Source: Paralcaligenes sp. KSB-10
Lineage (GTDB): Bacteria; Pseudomonadota; Gammaproteobacteria; Burkholderiales; Burkholderiaceae_B
DNA length: 64,000 bases
Direction of reading: 5' to 3'
NCBI RefSeq assembly: GCF_021266465.1
Contig: NZ_CP089848.1
Coordinates: forward strand, 2,108,001-2,172,000
Below, one piece after another: positions 8,572 through 17,668 of the stretch (position 1 is its first letter; each line of letters starts with the position of its first letter). A program made the position numbers and the translations under genes. The notes beneath the pieces were generated by a model that was given only the letters and a program-made list of their open reading frames with translations, did not search any database and was not told the DNA's origin.

Positions 8572-9554
8572 ATCGTAAACTAATCGCGTATCTGCTGGCC
8601 GTAGTCATTATTGCCCTGCTGCCGGCAATGGGCGCCTACCCCATCTTCGTCATGAAGGTATTGTGCTACGCCTTGTTCGCCTGCGCCTTCAACCTGCTGC
8701 TGGGCTACACCGGCCTGCTTTCCTTCGGCCATGCCGCCTTCCTGGGCGGAGCCGCCTACGCCGCGGGTTATGCCCTGACGGCATGGGGCATGCCAACCCT
8801 GGCGGGGCTGATATTCGGCACTGCCGTGGCTGCCGTCATGGGGCTGGTCATGGGCTTACTGGCAATTCGCCGCAGCGGCATTTACTTCGCCATGATTACC
8901 CTGGCCATGGCGCAAATGGTGTTCTTCTTCTTTCTTCAAGCCCATTTCACGGGTGGTGAAGACGGCTTGCAAAGCATCCCCCGCGGCACCCTGTTCGGCC
9001 TCGATCTCAGCAACGACCTGAACCTTTACTATGTGGTCCTGGCCATCTTCATATTCGGCTATGCCCTGATCTGGCGCGCAATCAACTCCCCTTTCGGCCA
9101 AGTGCTGAAAGCCATCCGCGAAAACGAACCCCGCGCCATTTCGCTGGGCTACAACGTCAACAGCTTCAAGCTGCTGGCGTTCGTGCTGTCGGCGACCCTG
9201 GCCGGCCTGGCCGGCGCAACCAAGGCCCTCGTATTCGTCTCGGCCACCTTGTCGGATGCCACTTGGGGCATGTCCGGCCTGGTCATACTCATGACCCTCA
9301 TCGGCGGCCTGGGTACCTTTACCGGGCCGGTATTGGGAGCCTTTATCGTAGTCCTGCTCGAGAACAAAGTCGGCGAATTCGGCCGCTTTCTGGCACAGAC
9401 CACCGGCATACATGGGTTTCAGGCGCTCGGCGAATCGGTCACCATAGTCATCGGCCTGATTTTCATTATCTGCGTAATGGCTTTCCGGCGCGGCATCGTA
9501 GGCGAAGTGCTCCACCATTTCCGGCCCAAAAAAGCCTCAACCGAAAGCCCATAA
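8568..9554 (+). CDS. HAAT-family ABC transporter permease (LivM-like), importer 1
   Basis: 328 residues with eight or more membrane segments. Contains the LivM hallmark FNLLLGYTGLLSFGHAAFLG (~40-60), the cytoplasmic coupling loop AIRENEPRAISLGYNVNSFK, and LIGGLGTFTGPVLGAF. Last gene of the first importer operon; its start overlaps livH by 4 bases. Downstream lies the 230-bp palindrome, then the second importer reading towards it. Confidence 0.92.
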   Translation: MNRKLIAYLLAVVIIALLPAMGAYPIFVMKVLCYALFACAFNLLLGYTGLLSFGHAAFLGGAAYAAGYALTAWGMPTLAGLIFGTAVAAVMGLVMGLLAIRRSGIYFAMITLAMAQMVFFFFLQAHFTGGEDGLQSIPRGTLFGLDLSNDLNLYYVVLAIFIFGYALIWRAINSPFGQVLKAIRENEPRAISLGYNVNSFKLLAFVLSATLAGLAGATKALVFVSATLSDATWGMSGLVILMTLIGGLGTFTGPVLGAFIVVLLENKVGEFGRFLAQTTGIHGFQALGESVTIVIGLIFIICVMAFRRGIVGEVLHHFRPKKASTESP

Positions 9555-9643
9555 CGGCCCGGCGACGCCGATCCCCTCATTGTTGCGCTGGCCCGTGATC
9601 AAAAAAACGTCAGCCTACTACCGTACAAAAAACTCCAATGCGA

Positions 9644-9873
9644 GCGGGGGTGGCGGCCCAGGCAGGGTGAGCGAGCTTGAGTCCGCCGCGGCCGCAGCCT
9701 GGATCGGGATGCAAGGGAGCGGCTGCTTGAGCGTCAAGGGTGTCCACAGCCCGGGGGGCTGTGGACGACGCGAGTTCCGCGACCGCCCGATCCAGGCTGC
9801 GGCCGCGGGCAGTCCTGGCGAAAGCCAGGACCGGACGATGCGAGCTCCACCCTGCCTGGGCCGCCACCCCCGC
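9644..9873. repeat. Nested 230-bp palindrome between two convergent importer operons
   Basis: Three stacked perfect inverted repeats share one centre. Outer arms 9644-9669 and 9848-9873 are 26 bp (GCGGGGGTGGCGGCCCAGGC... and its complement). Middle arms 9686-9708 and 9786-9808 are 23 bp (CCGCGGCCGCAGCCTGGATC...). The central hairpin GTCCACAGCCC / GGGCTGTGGAC is at 9742-9766. A small side hairpin GTCCTGGC-GAAA-GCCAGGAC is at 9812-9831. No plausible gene; frames across it are by-products of the G+C-rich palindrome. It could act as a bidirectional terminator or be a small mobile hairpin element. The rest of 9555-10021 holds nothing recognised. Confidence 0.85.
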
Positions 9874-10021
9874 GCCTCAAGAACGAGCACAAGGGCCAAT
9901 CACAATGAACCGCCCCCACAGATTGACGAACAAGCCACGAGGCCAGTAGCTCCTTGGCCTCAAGACCGTATTCCCACGCTCAGGCCCTATCCCAACACGG
10001 CCCTTCCGCCGCTTAATTGCC

Positions 10022-10795
10022 CTACGCCGCCTCGCCCGCAGCCTTCTTGGCATTGCCCAGGCCCAGGTAGCTTTCAATGACGCGAGGATTCCCGATCAGA
10101 TCGCCGGCGGGCCCTTCAAGCACGATTTCGCCGGTTTCCAGCACATAGCCGTAATCGGCCACTTGCAAGGCCGCGCGGGCGTTTTGTTCGACCAGCAGAA
10201 TCGACACGCCACCACTGCGCAGGCGGGAAATGATCTGGAAGATTTCCCGCACAATACGCGGCGCCAGACCCAGGCTGGGCTCATCGAGCATCAATAATTG
10301 CGGCTGCGCCATCAACGCACGCCCAACGGCAAGCATCTGTCGTTCACCCCCCGACAAGGTACCCGCCTCCTGGGCCTTGCGTTCGCGCAGGCGTGGGAAC
10401 AAATCGTAGACTTCCTCGATTTTCGCCTTCCATCCCGCCTTGCCGGCACGATATAGCCTGAATCCGCCCAACAACAGATTATCTTCAACCGACATGCTGC
10501 CGAACAACTCGCGCCGCTCGGGCACCAGCGACATGCCGCCGGCAACCCGGCGCTCCACCTGCCATGAAGCGACATCGGAACCCAGGTACTGGATCGACCC
10601 CGCACAATGGCCGGTCAAAGGCAAAGAACCCATGATGGAATTAAGCAGCGTCGACTTGCCGGCGCCATTACCACCGATAACCGTGACAATACTGCCTCGA
10701 GCCACCTTGATATTGGCTCCAGCCACCGCAGTCACCTTGCCATATTTTGCGGCCAGGCCAGTCACCTGCAGAACCGAGGAATCAGTCGTATTCAT
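10022..10795 (-). CDS. HAAT-family ABC transporter ATP-binding protein (LivF-like), importer 2
   Basis: 257 residues. Intact ATPase motifs: Walker [10 protein letters not shown], signature [15 protein letters not shown], Walker [14 protein letters not shown], and LLVEQNA. Contrast the paralogue at 5615, where the Walker A Lys is Arg. Start ATG 10795 overlaps the stop of the upstream fused permease-ATPase by 4 bases. Last gene of the second importer operon. Confidence 0.93.
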   Translation of the reverse strand: MNTTDSSVLQVTGLAAKYGKVTAVAGANIKVARGSIVTVIGGNGAGKSTLLNSIMGSLPLTGHCAGSIQYLGSDVASWQVERRVAGGMSLVPERRELFGSMSVEDNLLLGGFRLYRAGKAGWKAKIEEVYDLFPRLRERKAQEAGTLSGGERQMLAVGRALMAQPQLLMLDEPSLGLAPRIVREIFQIISRLRSGGVSILLVEQNARAALQVADYGYVLETGEIVLEGPAGDLIGNPRVIESYLGLGNAKKAAGEAA

Positions 10796-12621
10796 GCGCT
10801 TTCTCCCGCCACGGCGACATCATCGAGAGTCAGCTCATCGTCGATTCCACCCAGATAGGCCTCAAGCACCACAGGATTCTGTTGCACCTCGGCCGGCAAA
10901 CCTTCCGCCAACTTGACACCGAAATCCATGACAACCAGGTGATCGGTCAGATTCATGACGAAATCCATATCGTGCTCGACCAGCAGAATGCTCATGCCCT
11001 CGGACCTGAGCTGATCCAGCACCTTGGCCAGTTCCTGTTTTTCTTTATAGCGCAAGCCGGCGGCCGGCTCGTCGAGCAAAAGCAGCACCGGATCGGCGGC
11101 CAGCGCACGTGCAATTTCAAGAATGCGCTGCTGCCCGAGGGCCAGATTGCCCGCCTGTTCATACAGATAATCACCCAGGCCAACGCGCTGCAGCTGCCTG
11201 GCGGCTTCATGCAGGAGCTCGGCTTCGCCCTTGCGCTCGAGATGCAGGGCGGACGCCAGCACGCCGATATCACTGCGCAAATGCGCACCCAGGGCGACGT
11301 TTTCGAGCACCGTCATGGTAGGCAGCAATTGAACATGTTGAAAAGTACGGCCCACGCCCAGCTTGGCAATTTCACGAGACCGCAGCTGGTCGAGCCTGTG
11401 GCCCATGAAATTGACCTTGCCGGCGGTCAGAGGCAGCACACCGGTGATCAGGTTGAAGGTCGTGCTTTTGCCCGCCCCATTCGGCCCGATCAAACCCATG
11501 ATCTCACCGGCCCGCAGCGAAAAGCTGATGTTATTGACGGCAACCAGGCCGCCGAACTCTTTCCGCACCGAATCGACCTCGAGCACCAGCGAACCTTGTT
11601 GCGGCCGCGCGCGCTGCATGAGCGCCGGCGCTTCGGGCGGCGCGGCCACGCGGCGGCGCTGCGTCTTGCTGGTGAGTCCATCCCACCATGATGCCAACAT
11701 GGGCCAGACCCCGTTGCGGGCATACTGCAGCACCAGAATCATCAGGACACCGAAAACAATAAGCTCGAAATTGGCGCTGGTATTGAGAATATGCGGCAGC
11801 ACATTCTGGATCTGGTCCTTGAGAACCAGGATCAGGCCTGAACCCAGGACTGCGCCCCAGACGCTGCCGGCCCCGCCCACCACGGCCATGAACAGATATT
11901 CGATGCCATAGTTCAAGCCAAACGGGCTGGGGCTGACGGCCCGCTGCATATGCGCGTACAGCCAGCCCGAAAGACAGGCCAGCAATGCGGCGTACACAAA
12001 GATAATGACTTTGTAGGACGCCATATTGATACCGAATGACTCCGCCATTCCTCCGCCGCTTCTAAGCGCCCTGATGGCGCGGCCAGGCCGCGAATCCAGC
12101 AGATTGCGCGTGGCCCACATGGACAACAGCACAATGATCCAGATCAAATAATAGATATACCGGCCGCTTCCGAGCGAAATGCCGAAGAATTTGATGGGAG
12201 CAATGCCGGCGATCCCGTCGTATTGGCCCAGAAACTCCAGATTGCCGAACAGGTAATAAAGCGACAAGCACCAGGCTATCGTGCCCAGCGGCAAATAATG
12301 CCCCGAAAGCCGCAGGGTAATCGCCCCGAGGACATAAGCGATAATAAAAGTCAGGATCAAACCCACCAGCAGGGCCAGCCACGGCGACACGGCCATGGCC
12401 GTGGTCAGCCATGCCGTCGTATAAGCGCCTATGCCCACGAACGCCGCTTGGCCAAACGAGGTAAGCCCGCCCACTCCCGTCAGCAACAGCAAACCCAAGA
12501 CAACCAGGCTGGCCAGGCCGATGTAGTTGAGCTGGGTGATCCAGAATTCGGGGGTACTGGACAAGGCCGGCAAAATCGCCAGTACCAGCAAGACCACAAA
12601 AAGCACAAGACGGTTCAGCAT
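10792..12621 (-). CDS. Fused LivM-like permease and LivG-like ATPase, importer 2
   Basis: 609 residues in one uninterrupted frame. Residues ~1-310 are a LivM-type permease ([38 protein letters not shown] coupling loop). After a linker rich in Ala, Pro and Arg (~315-345), residues ~346-600 are a LivG-type ATPase (Walker [11 protein letters not shown]-loop RTFQHVQLL, signature [13 protein letters not shown], Walker [12 protein letters not shown], switch MLLVEHDM-like). Such M-G fusions are known in HAAT systems of Proteobacteria. It fixes the stoichiometry of permease and ATPase. Starts 3 bases after the livH stop. Confidence 0.92.
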   Translation of the reverse strand: MLNRLVLFVVLLVLAILPALSSTPEFWITQLNYIGLASLVVLGLLLLTGVGGLTSFGQAAFVGIGAYTTAWLTTAMAVSPWLALLVGLILTFIIAYVLGAITLRLSGHYLPLGTIAWCLSLYYLFGNLEFLGQYDGIAGIAPIKFFGISLGSGRYIYYLIWIIVLLSMWATRNLLDSRPGRAIRALRSGGGMAESFGINMASYKVIIFVYAALLACLSGWLYAHMQRAVSPSPFGLNYGIEYLFMAVVGGAGSVWGAVLGSGLILVLKDQIQNVLPHILNTSANFELIVFGVLMILVLQYARNGVWPMLASWWDGLTSKTQRRRVAAPPEAPALMQRARPQQGSLVLEVDSVRKEFGGLVAVNNISFSLRAGEIMGLIGPNGAGKSTTFNLITGVLPLTAGKVNFMGHRLDQLRSREIAKLGVGRTFQHVQLLPTMTVLENVALGAHLRSDIGVLASALHLERKGEAELLHEAARQLQRVGLGDYLYEQAGNLALGQQRILEIARALAADPVLLLLDEPAAGLRYKEKQELAKVLDQLRSEGMSILLVEHDMDFVMNLTDHLVVMDFGVKLAEGLPAEVQQNPVVLEAYLGGIDDELTLDDVAVAGESA

Positions 12622-12624
12622 GGC

Positions 12625-13662
12625 TTATTCCTCCTCGTCCACATGGTGCGCGCTGAACGAGCGCCACATCAACACAGGAATAATCAGCGTAAACACGAAA
12701 ACCTCTTTATAGGCGCTCGCCCAGAACGACGAGAATGCTTCAAGAATGCCGACGAACAACGCTCCCGCCGCCGCAAGCGGATAGCTGACCAGCCCGCCGA
12801 AGATGGCGGCCACAAAGCCCTTCAGGCCTATCAGGAACCCGGTGTCGTAATAAATGGTGGTAACCGGCGCAATCAGCATGCCCGACAGGGCTCCGATAGC
12901 GGCGGCCAAGGTAAAGGTAAGCGTGCCGGACATATTGGTGCTGATGCCCACCAGGCGGGCACCGCGACGATTCACCGCGGTGGCGCGCAAGGCGCGCCCG
13001 TACAGCGTTTTACCGAAAAATATCCACAAAGCCAGGATCAGCGCAACACAGGTGCCCAGCACGAAAAAGGTCTGCGCCGACCAGGTGACTGCGCCCAGAT
13101 GCACATCGCCTGTCATGAAAGGCGGCGTACGCCAGCCTTCGGCACCAAAAAAAACCAGGGCCAGGCCCGTCATGGCGAAATGCACCGCCACCGAAATAAT
13201 CAGCAGCACCAGCACGCTGGCTTCCGCGACCGGCTGATACACCAGCCGATACATCATCGGCCCAAGGGGAACGACCAGGGCCATCGCAAAAATAACGTTG
13301 ATCCACAGCGGCGTTGTGGTGCTTGCAATAAATGGTGCCGCAAAATACAGCGCCACGGGCAGTGCCACCGACCACGCCAGCGTTTTGGGCAGGCCGCTCC
13401 AGTCGCGGCTGCGCAAGGCGGCGAGCAGTTCCACCACAAACACCAGAATACCTATGATGACCAGCAAATTGACAGTGCCCGGGACTTTGCCATTGACCAG
13501 AAAGGCCAGTGTCAGGGCGCCGAAGGCCACGAACTCTCCCTGAGGTATGAAAATAGCGCGCGTCACCACGAACACCAGCACCAGCGCCAGCCCCAGCAAG
13601 GCATAGATTGCGCCGTTTACCACGCCGTCCTGCAGCAATATCAGTACTATCGTCAGATCCAT
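12625..13662 (-). CDS. HAAT-family ABC transporter permease (LivH-like), importer 2
   Basis: 345 residues, longer than the 295-residue LivH of importer 1; the extra length lies in an expanded membrane region around residues 55-110. Begins with [20 protein letters not shown], the LivH N-terminus, followed by [20 protein letters not shown]. The coupling loop [13 protein letters not shown] is at about 240. Located between the binding-protein gene and the fused M-G gene, all on the minus strand. Confidence 0.9.
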   Translation of the reverse strand: MDLTIVLILLQDGVVNGAIYALLGLALVLVFVVTRAIFIPQGEFVAFGALTLAFLVNGKVPGTVNLLVIIGILVFVVELLAALRSRDWSGLPKTLAWSVALPVALYFAAPFIASTTTPLWINVIFAMALVVPLGPMMYRLVYQPVAEASVLVLLIISVAVHFAMTGLALVFFGAEGWRTPPFMTGDVHLGAVTWSAQTFFVLGTCVALILALWIFFGKTLYGRALRATAVNRRGARLVGISTNMSGTLTFTLAAAIGALSGMLIAPVTTIYYDTGFLIGLKGFVAAIFGGLVSYPLAAAGALFVGILEAFSSFWASAYKEVFVFTLIIPVLMWRSFSAHHVDEEE

Positions 13663-13697
13663 CTAGGACAACACCATATCTCGGGGTTTGAAAATGC

Positions 13698-13749
13698 GCC
13701 TACGCCGCCCTGCGGCGTAGGCAATAAATACCGGCCGCGAGGGCCGGTA
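13698..13749 (-). terminator. Two adjacent hairpins between binding-protein and permease genes of importer 2
   Basis: GCCTACGCCGC (13698-13708) pairs with GCGGCGTAGGC (13712-13722), and TACCGGCC (13729-13736) pairs with GGCCGGTA (13742-13749). Neither is followed by a clear T run, so they more likely act as mRNA-stabilising or attenuating structures downstream of the highly expressed binding-protein gene than as a full stop. Confidence 0.55.
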
Positions 13750-13803
13750 CTCGTACGAACAGCATACTTTCGGGCCGACGCGAATCCGGCCGCGCAAAGT
13801 CGA

Positions 13804-14973
13804 TTACAGATCGGGCTGGTAGACCCATTTCCCGTTGACCACTTTCACCATGACGCGGGCACGCTTGTCGAAGCCGGCGTGATCGGTCGGGCTCATGTTG
13901 AACACGCCTTGCGACGCCGCCAGATTCTTGGTTTGTTCGATAGCATCGCGCAAGGCCGAGCGGAATGCCTCGGTGCCCGGCTTCGCTCCGGTCTTGAGCG
14001 CCAGAGGAATCGCCGTGGAAATCAACTTGCCGGCATCCCACATATGGCCGCCGAACGTATTCATGGTGCCGGCGCCGTACTTGGCGTTATAGAGCTTTTC
14101 GTAAGCCAGCGCGGTTTTCTTGACCGGATTGCTGTCGGGCAACTGGTCAGCCACCAGCAATGGGCCGGCCGGCAGGATCATGCCGTCGCAATCCTTGCCG
14201 CAGACACGCAGGACATCGTTGTTGGCCGATCCGTGGGTCTGATAAATGATGCCCTTGTAGCCACGGCTCTTGAGTTCGCGCACCGGCAAGGCGGTAGGCG
14301 TACCCGAACCGGCAATGAGAATGGCATCGGGCTTGGCGGCGATCAGCTTCAACGCCTGACCGGTTACGCTGGTGTCGGTGCGGCCGTATTTTTCAACCGC
14401 GGACATCTTGATGCCTTTTTCCTTGGCCGCGGCCGTCATGACATTGAGCCAGCCATCGCCATAGGTGTCAGAAAAACCGATGAAGCCCAGGGTTTTGATA
14501 TGCTGCTTGGCCATGGCATCGGCCAGGGCCGATGCCATCAGTTGGTCGTTTTGCGGAGTCTTGAAAACCCATTTGCGGGCGCCTTCAACCGGCTCGACAA
14601 TCTTGGCGTTGGCCGCCACAGAGATCATTGGAGTCTTGGTTTCGCCCGCCACATCGACCATGGCCATGGAACTGGGAGTCACCGACGAGCCCACCACGAC
14701 ATCGACCTTGTCGTCGGTAATCAGTTTGCGCATGTTCTTGACAGCACGAGTCGTGTCAGTTCCGTCGTCGAGGACTATGTATTCGATTTTCTGGCCGGCA
14801 ACTTCCGTAGGCAGCAAGGCCACCGTATTGCGTTCGGGGATGCCCAGAGATGCCGCCGGGCCTGTGCTGGCAACCGTGATGCCTACCTTGATCTGCGCCG
14901 AGGCGATTAAAGGCAGGGCAAGGGCAACAGCGCCGACCAAAGCCGAAAGCCGGAATGACTGACTAATGTTCAT
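13804..14973 (-). CDS. Periplasmic substrate-binding protein of HAAT importer 2
   Basis: 389 residues from ATG 14973; a longer frame from 15039 adds residues before a typical signal peptide, so the internal start is chosen. Signal peptide MNISQSFRLSALVGAVALAL with cleavage near LIASA-Q. The mature sequence QIKVGITVASTGPAASLGIP and the PMISVAANAKIVEP region fit type I periplasmic-binding proteins (Peripla_BP_6). Differs clearly from the binding protein at 6378, so the two importers probably take different ligands. First gene of the minus-strand operon, divergent from msrB. Confidence 0.92.
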   Translation of the reverse strand: MNISQSFRLSALVGAVALALPLIASAQIKVGITVASTGPAASLGIPERNTVALLPTEVAGQKIEYIVLDDGTDTTRAVKNMRKLITDDKVDVVVGSSVTPSSMAMVDVAGETKTPMISVAANAKIVEPVEGARKWVFKTPQNDQLMASALADAMAKQHIKTLGFIGFSDTYGDGWLNVMTAAAKEKGIKMSAVEKYGRTDTSVTGQALKLIAAKPDAILIAGSGTPTALPVRELKSRGYKGIIYQTHGSANNDVLRVCGKDCDGMILPAGPLLVADQLPDSNPVKKTALAYEKLYNAKYGAGTMNTFGGHMWDAGKLISTAIPLALKTGAKPGTEAFRSALRDAIEQTKNLAASQGVFNMSPTDHAGFDKRARVMVKVVNGKWVYQPDL

Positions 14974-15584
14974 CTTTGTCTCCAAGGCAAAACACAGTGC
15001 CGACCCGGCACTCTCGTTTAAACCAAAAGTTATACACAAAATAGGTGGTACTGGAAATTAACGTATCAAATTTACCCTACAAAAAAGCCTGGGCCTTCAA
15101 ATAGTTTAAGCTTATAGCATTTTACGATAGGTTTTAAATTATCGACAAAAATAGATACAAAGTCTTTTAGGGGATTCCCTGCATAGGCCCCATACAGTGT
15201 GTTGGGAAACCAGGCCCTGGAAATTAATTAGTAATTGTCTAATTAATTTGTAACTATCTAATCATAAAGCGATTATCGATAATAATCGCCGCGAAGTCTT
15301 TAAGGGGAATCCCTGAATGACTGCCTTTCCAGCGATCTTGAGCCGGTCCCGCGCCGGGATTTCGCATAAATGCCCGGCATCTTCCGCAACGATGGAAGGC
15401 CGCGCATCGGAGAGTAAAAAATAATCGGCAAGCCTGCGGCAATCGCGGGAACATCCGTGACATTTAAAAGTCGATTAACATGACGGATGTAAAGATCAAG
15501 CCAGATACAGGCCGCCGATACAGGCGAGGCCGCGGGCCATGGCCCGGCAATGCCGTATCGGAACACGATGCAGGAGCATCCACA
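14974..15584. promoter_or_regulatory. A+T-rich divergent intergenic region with a 25-bp direct repeat
   Basis: About 610 bp between the importer-2 binding-protein gene and msrB, with no supported gene. Two near-identical 25-mers, AAGTCTTTTAGGGGATTCCC... (15160-15184) and AAGTCTTTAAGGGGAATCCC... (15294-15318), match at 22 of 25 positions. Each contains a pseudo-palindromic AGGGGAWTCCCT core in which the differing A/T keeps the symmetry, as expected of a protein-binding site. An A+T hairpin GCGATTATCGATAATAATCGC is at 15269-15289. Likely promoter and operator region for both flanking genes. Confidence 0.5.
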
Positions 15585-15980
15585 ATGAACAAAGTACGCA
15601 AAACCGACGCCGAATGGCGTGCGCAGCTAAGCCCCGAAGAATACCAGGTGGCCCGCCAGAAAAGTACAGAGCGTCCTTTCACCGGAAGGTATTGGGATAC
15701 GACCGAGCCCGGAATATACCGTTGCGTGGGCTGCGGCACCCCCCTGTTCGCCTCCGACACGAAATTCGACGCGGGCTGCGGCTGGCCCAGCTATTTCGCG
15801 GCACTGGATCCGGCCGCGGTGCGCGAAGAACGCGACACCACCCTGGGCATGGTGCGCACCGAAATCCTGTGCAATATATGCGATTCGCACCTGGGCCACG
15901 TTTTCCCCGACGGCCCCCCGCCCACCGGCCTGCGCTATTGCCTCAATTCACTGTCTCTCAAGTTTGAACCTGCCGAATGA
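15585..15980 (+). CDS. msrB: Peptide methionine-(R)-S-oxide reductase MsrB
   Basis: 131 residues from ATG 15585, which has GGAG 10 bases upstream; the longer frame from 15480 is not conserved. Repairs methionine-R-sulfoxide in proteins using thioredoxin. Zinc-binding pairs Cys47/Cys50 (CVGCG) and Cys96/Cys99 (CNICD), CGWPSY at ~65-70, [14 protein letters not shown], and the catalytic Cys119 in [11 protein letters not shown] are all present. Overlaps the next gene by 4 bases (ATGA), so the two are translationally coupled. Confidence 0.95.
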   Translation: MNKVRKTDAEWRAQLSPEEYQVARQKSTERPFTGRYWDTTEPGIYRCVGCGTPLFASDTKFDAGCGWPSYFAALDPAAVREERDTTLGMVRTEILCNICDSHLGHVFPDGPPPTGLRYCLNSLSLKFEPAE

Positions 15981-16567
15981 AGAAATTCCTGTTTGACCTG
16001 TTCCCGCTGATCCTGTTTTTCCTGGCGTTCAAGTTTGCCGATATCTTCACCGCAACCGCCGTCGCCATCGCGGCCGGAATAGCCCAATTCATCTGGCTCA
16101 AAGTCACCGGCAAAACCATTGAAGCCACTCACTGGATCAACTTGTCCGTGATCCTGGTATTTGGCGGCGCCACCCTGTTCTTCCATAACGATGTCTTCAT
16201 CCGCTGGAAGCCTACCGTGCTGTACTGGCTGTTCGGGGGCATCCTGCTGGTGGGGAAATGGGTATTCAAACGCAATCTGATCCGCAAGGTCCTTGGCACC
16301 CAGATCGATATGCCCGAAGCCATCTGGGATAGGCTCAACCTGAGCTGGGCCGGCTTTTTCGCGGCATCGGGCGCCCTTAACCTGTATGTGGCGTTTTCCG
16401 GCAGGTTCACCGAATCGCAATGGGTCAATTTCAAGGTATTCGGGCTCATGGCCCTGCTGCTGGTATTCGTGATTGCCCAGTCTCTCTGGCTAAGCCGGTA
16501 CATGAAAGAAGAACTCACCCAGGCACAGGCGCTGCCCGGTCCCGGGGAACCAAAGGAACCGGGCTGA
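15977..16567 (+). CDS. yciB: Inner-membrane-spanning protein YciB / septation protein A
   Basis: 196 residues with about five membrane segments. Begins [20 protein letters not shown] and contains [23 protein letters not shown] and KPTVLYW followed by [20 protein letters not shown], all characteristic of the YciB/IspZ family, linked in other bacteria to septation and envelope integrity. Coupled to msrB by a 4-base overlap and to bolA by a 1-base overlap; this order is conserved in Bordetella relatives (family knowledge). Confidence 0.95.
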   Translation: MKKFLFDLFPLILFFLAFKFADIFTATAVAIAAGIAQFIWLKVTGKTIEATHWINLSVILVFGGATLFFHNDVFIRWKPTVLYWLFGGILLVGKWVFKRNLIRKVLGTQIDMPEAIWDRLNLSWAGFFAASGALNLYVAFSGRFTESQWVNFKVFGLMALLLVFVIAQSLWLSRYMKEELTQAQALPGPGEPKEPG

Positions 16568-16827
16568 TGTCTATAGAACGTACGGAATTGATTCGGGAAC
16601 GCCTCGCACCGCTCGAGCCCGCCAAACTCGAGATCATCGACGAATCCCACCTGCACGCCGGGCACGAGGGCAGCAAGGGGGGGGCAAGTCATTACCGGAT
16701 CATTATTTCTTCCAGGCAATTTAATGGCCTGGCACTACTTGCCCGCCATCGGCTCGTGTATGATCGCCTCCAAGATTTAATCCCCTACCCCATTCATGCA
16801 CTGGCAATCGTTGCCAGCACAACCTAA
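16567..16827 (+). CDS. BolA-family protein
   Basis: 86 residues from ATG 16567; the stop of yciB overlaps this start by one base. Contains the family signature IIDESHLHAGHEG (~22-34), with HYRIIISSRQFNGLALLARH and YDRLQDLI, ending in HALAIVAS. BolA-like proteins form complexes with monothiol glutaredoxins that bind [2Fe-2S] clusters and affect morphology and iron status. The His residues needed for cluster ligation are present. Short but of normal length. Confidence 0.92.
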   Translation: MSIERTELIRERLAPLEPAKLEIIDESHLHAGHEGSKGGASHYRIIISSRQFNGLALLARHRLVYDRLQDLIPYPIHALAIVASTT

Positions 16828-16841
16828 ATAAAAGGAATTAC

Positions 16842-17618
16842 ATGAAACGACTCGCCGTATTTGCAGCAGCATGTGTTATTGCCGTTCCCGTTTATGCACA
16901 AAACATCGCCACCGTAAATGGCCAGGCCATCACACAGAGCAACCTGGATCAATTTGTTTCCCTGATGGTCAGCCAGGGCGCCAAAGACTCGCCCGAGCTG
17001 CGCGCACAGGTCAAACAGGAAATGATCAATCGCCTGGTCGCCGTACAGGCTGCCGAAAAAGCAGGCATCGACAAGCAGGCCGCGGTCAAGCAGGAACTTG
17101 AACTGGCTCGCCAGAGCATCCTGGTGCGTGCCCTTATGGCCGATTACGTTAAAGGCCATCCCATCACCGATGCCCAGGTACAAACGGAATACGACCAGAT
17201 CAAGAAAGAACAGGCCGGCAAAGAAGAGTACAAGCTGCGCCACATCCTGGTCAAAGACGAGAAAACCGCCGAAGACCTGACCGCCAAAATCAAAAGCAAA
17301 AAAATCACTTTTGATGCGGCGGCCAAGAAAAACTCCATCGACCCTGGCAGTGGCAAAAAAGGCGGAGAACTCGGCTGGGGCCCGGCAACCAACTATGTAC
17401 CCGAATTCGCCAAGGCTGTCGAAAGCCTGAAGAAAGGCCAAATGACCGACAAGCCGGTGCAAACTCAGTTTGGCTGGCACATCATCGAAGTGGAAGACAC
17501 TCGGCCCGTGAAATTCCCCGAACTGAAAGACGTCAAGTCGCAAATCGAGGAAATGCTGCACCAGCAAGCCCTGGCCAGCTATCAGCAAGGCCTGCTGAAA
17601 TCGGCCACCGTCAAATAA
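16842..17618 (+). CDS. Parvulin-type peptidyl-prolyl cis-trans isomerase, exported
   Basis: 258 residues. Signal peptide MKRLAVFAAACVIAVPVYA followed by QNIATVNGQAITQSNLDQFV, a SurA-N-like segment. The PpiC domain occupies roughly residues 125-225 (YKLRHILVKDE, FDAAAKKNSIDPGSGKKGGE, LGWGPATNYVPEF, TQFGWHIIEVEDTRP). Periplasmic folding catalyst for secreted and outer-membrane proteins. ATG 16842 follows AAAGGAAT. Last gene of the msrB-yciB-bolA cluster, ending in a convergent region. Confidence 0.92.
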   Translation: MKRLAVFAAACVIAVPVYAQNIATVNGQAITQSNLDQFVSLMVSQGAKDSPELRAQVKQEMINRLVAVQAAEKAGIDKQAAVKQELELARQSILVRALMADYVKGHPITDAQVQTEYDQIKKEQAGKEEYKLRHILVKDEKTAEDLTAKIKSKKITFDAAAKKNSIDPGSGKKGGELGWGPATNYVPEFAKAVESLKKGQMTDKPVQTQFGWHIIEVEDTRPVKFPELKDVKSQIEEMLHQQALASYQQGLLKSATVK

Positions 17619-17633
17619 GCTGACCCGAACCAG

Positions 17634-17654
17634 GGGCGGGCCTCATGCCCGCCC
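17634..17654 (+). terminator. Hairpin after the parvulin gene
   Basis: GGGCGGGC (17634-17641) pairs with GCCCGCCC (17647-17654) around CTCAT, 16 bases past the stop. No T run follows, so it may slow or protect the transcript rather than end it fully. The larger repeat element begins just downstream. Confidence 0.45.
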
Positions 17655-17668
17655 GCGCGGGGCGATAC

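Noticed and set aside
9580-10080. 166-residue open frame across the nested palindrome
   Set aside because: Composed of Pro, Arg, Ala and Gly from palindromic G+C-rich DNA and overlaps the livF 3' end.
12223-14910. 895-residue open frame on the plus strand
   Set aside because: It runs antisense through three well-supported importer-2 genes, is very rich in His, Gln, Arg and Gly as shadow frames are, and has no recognisable domain.
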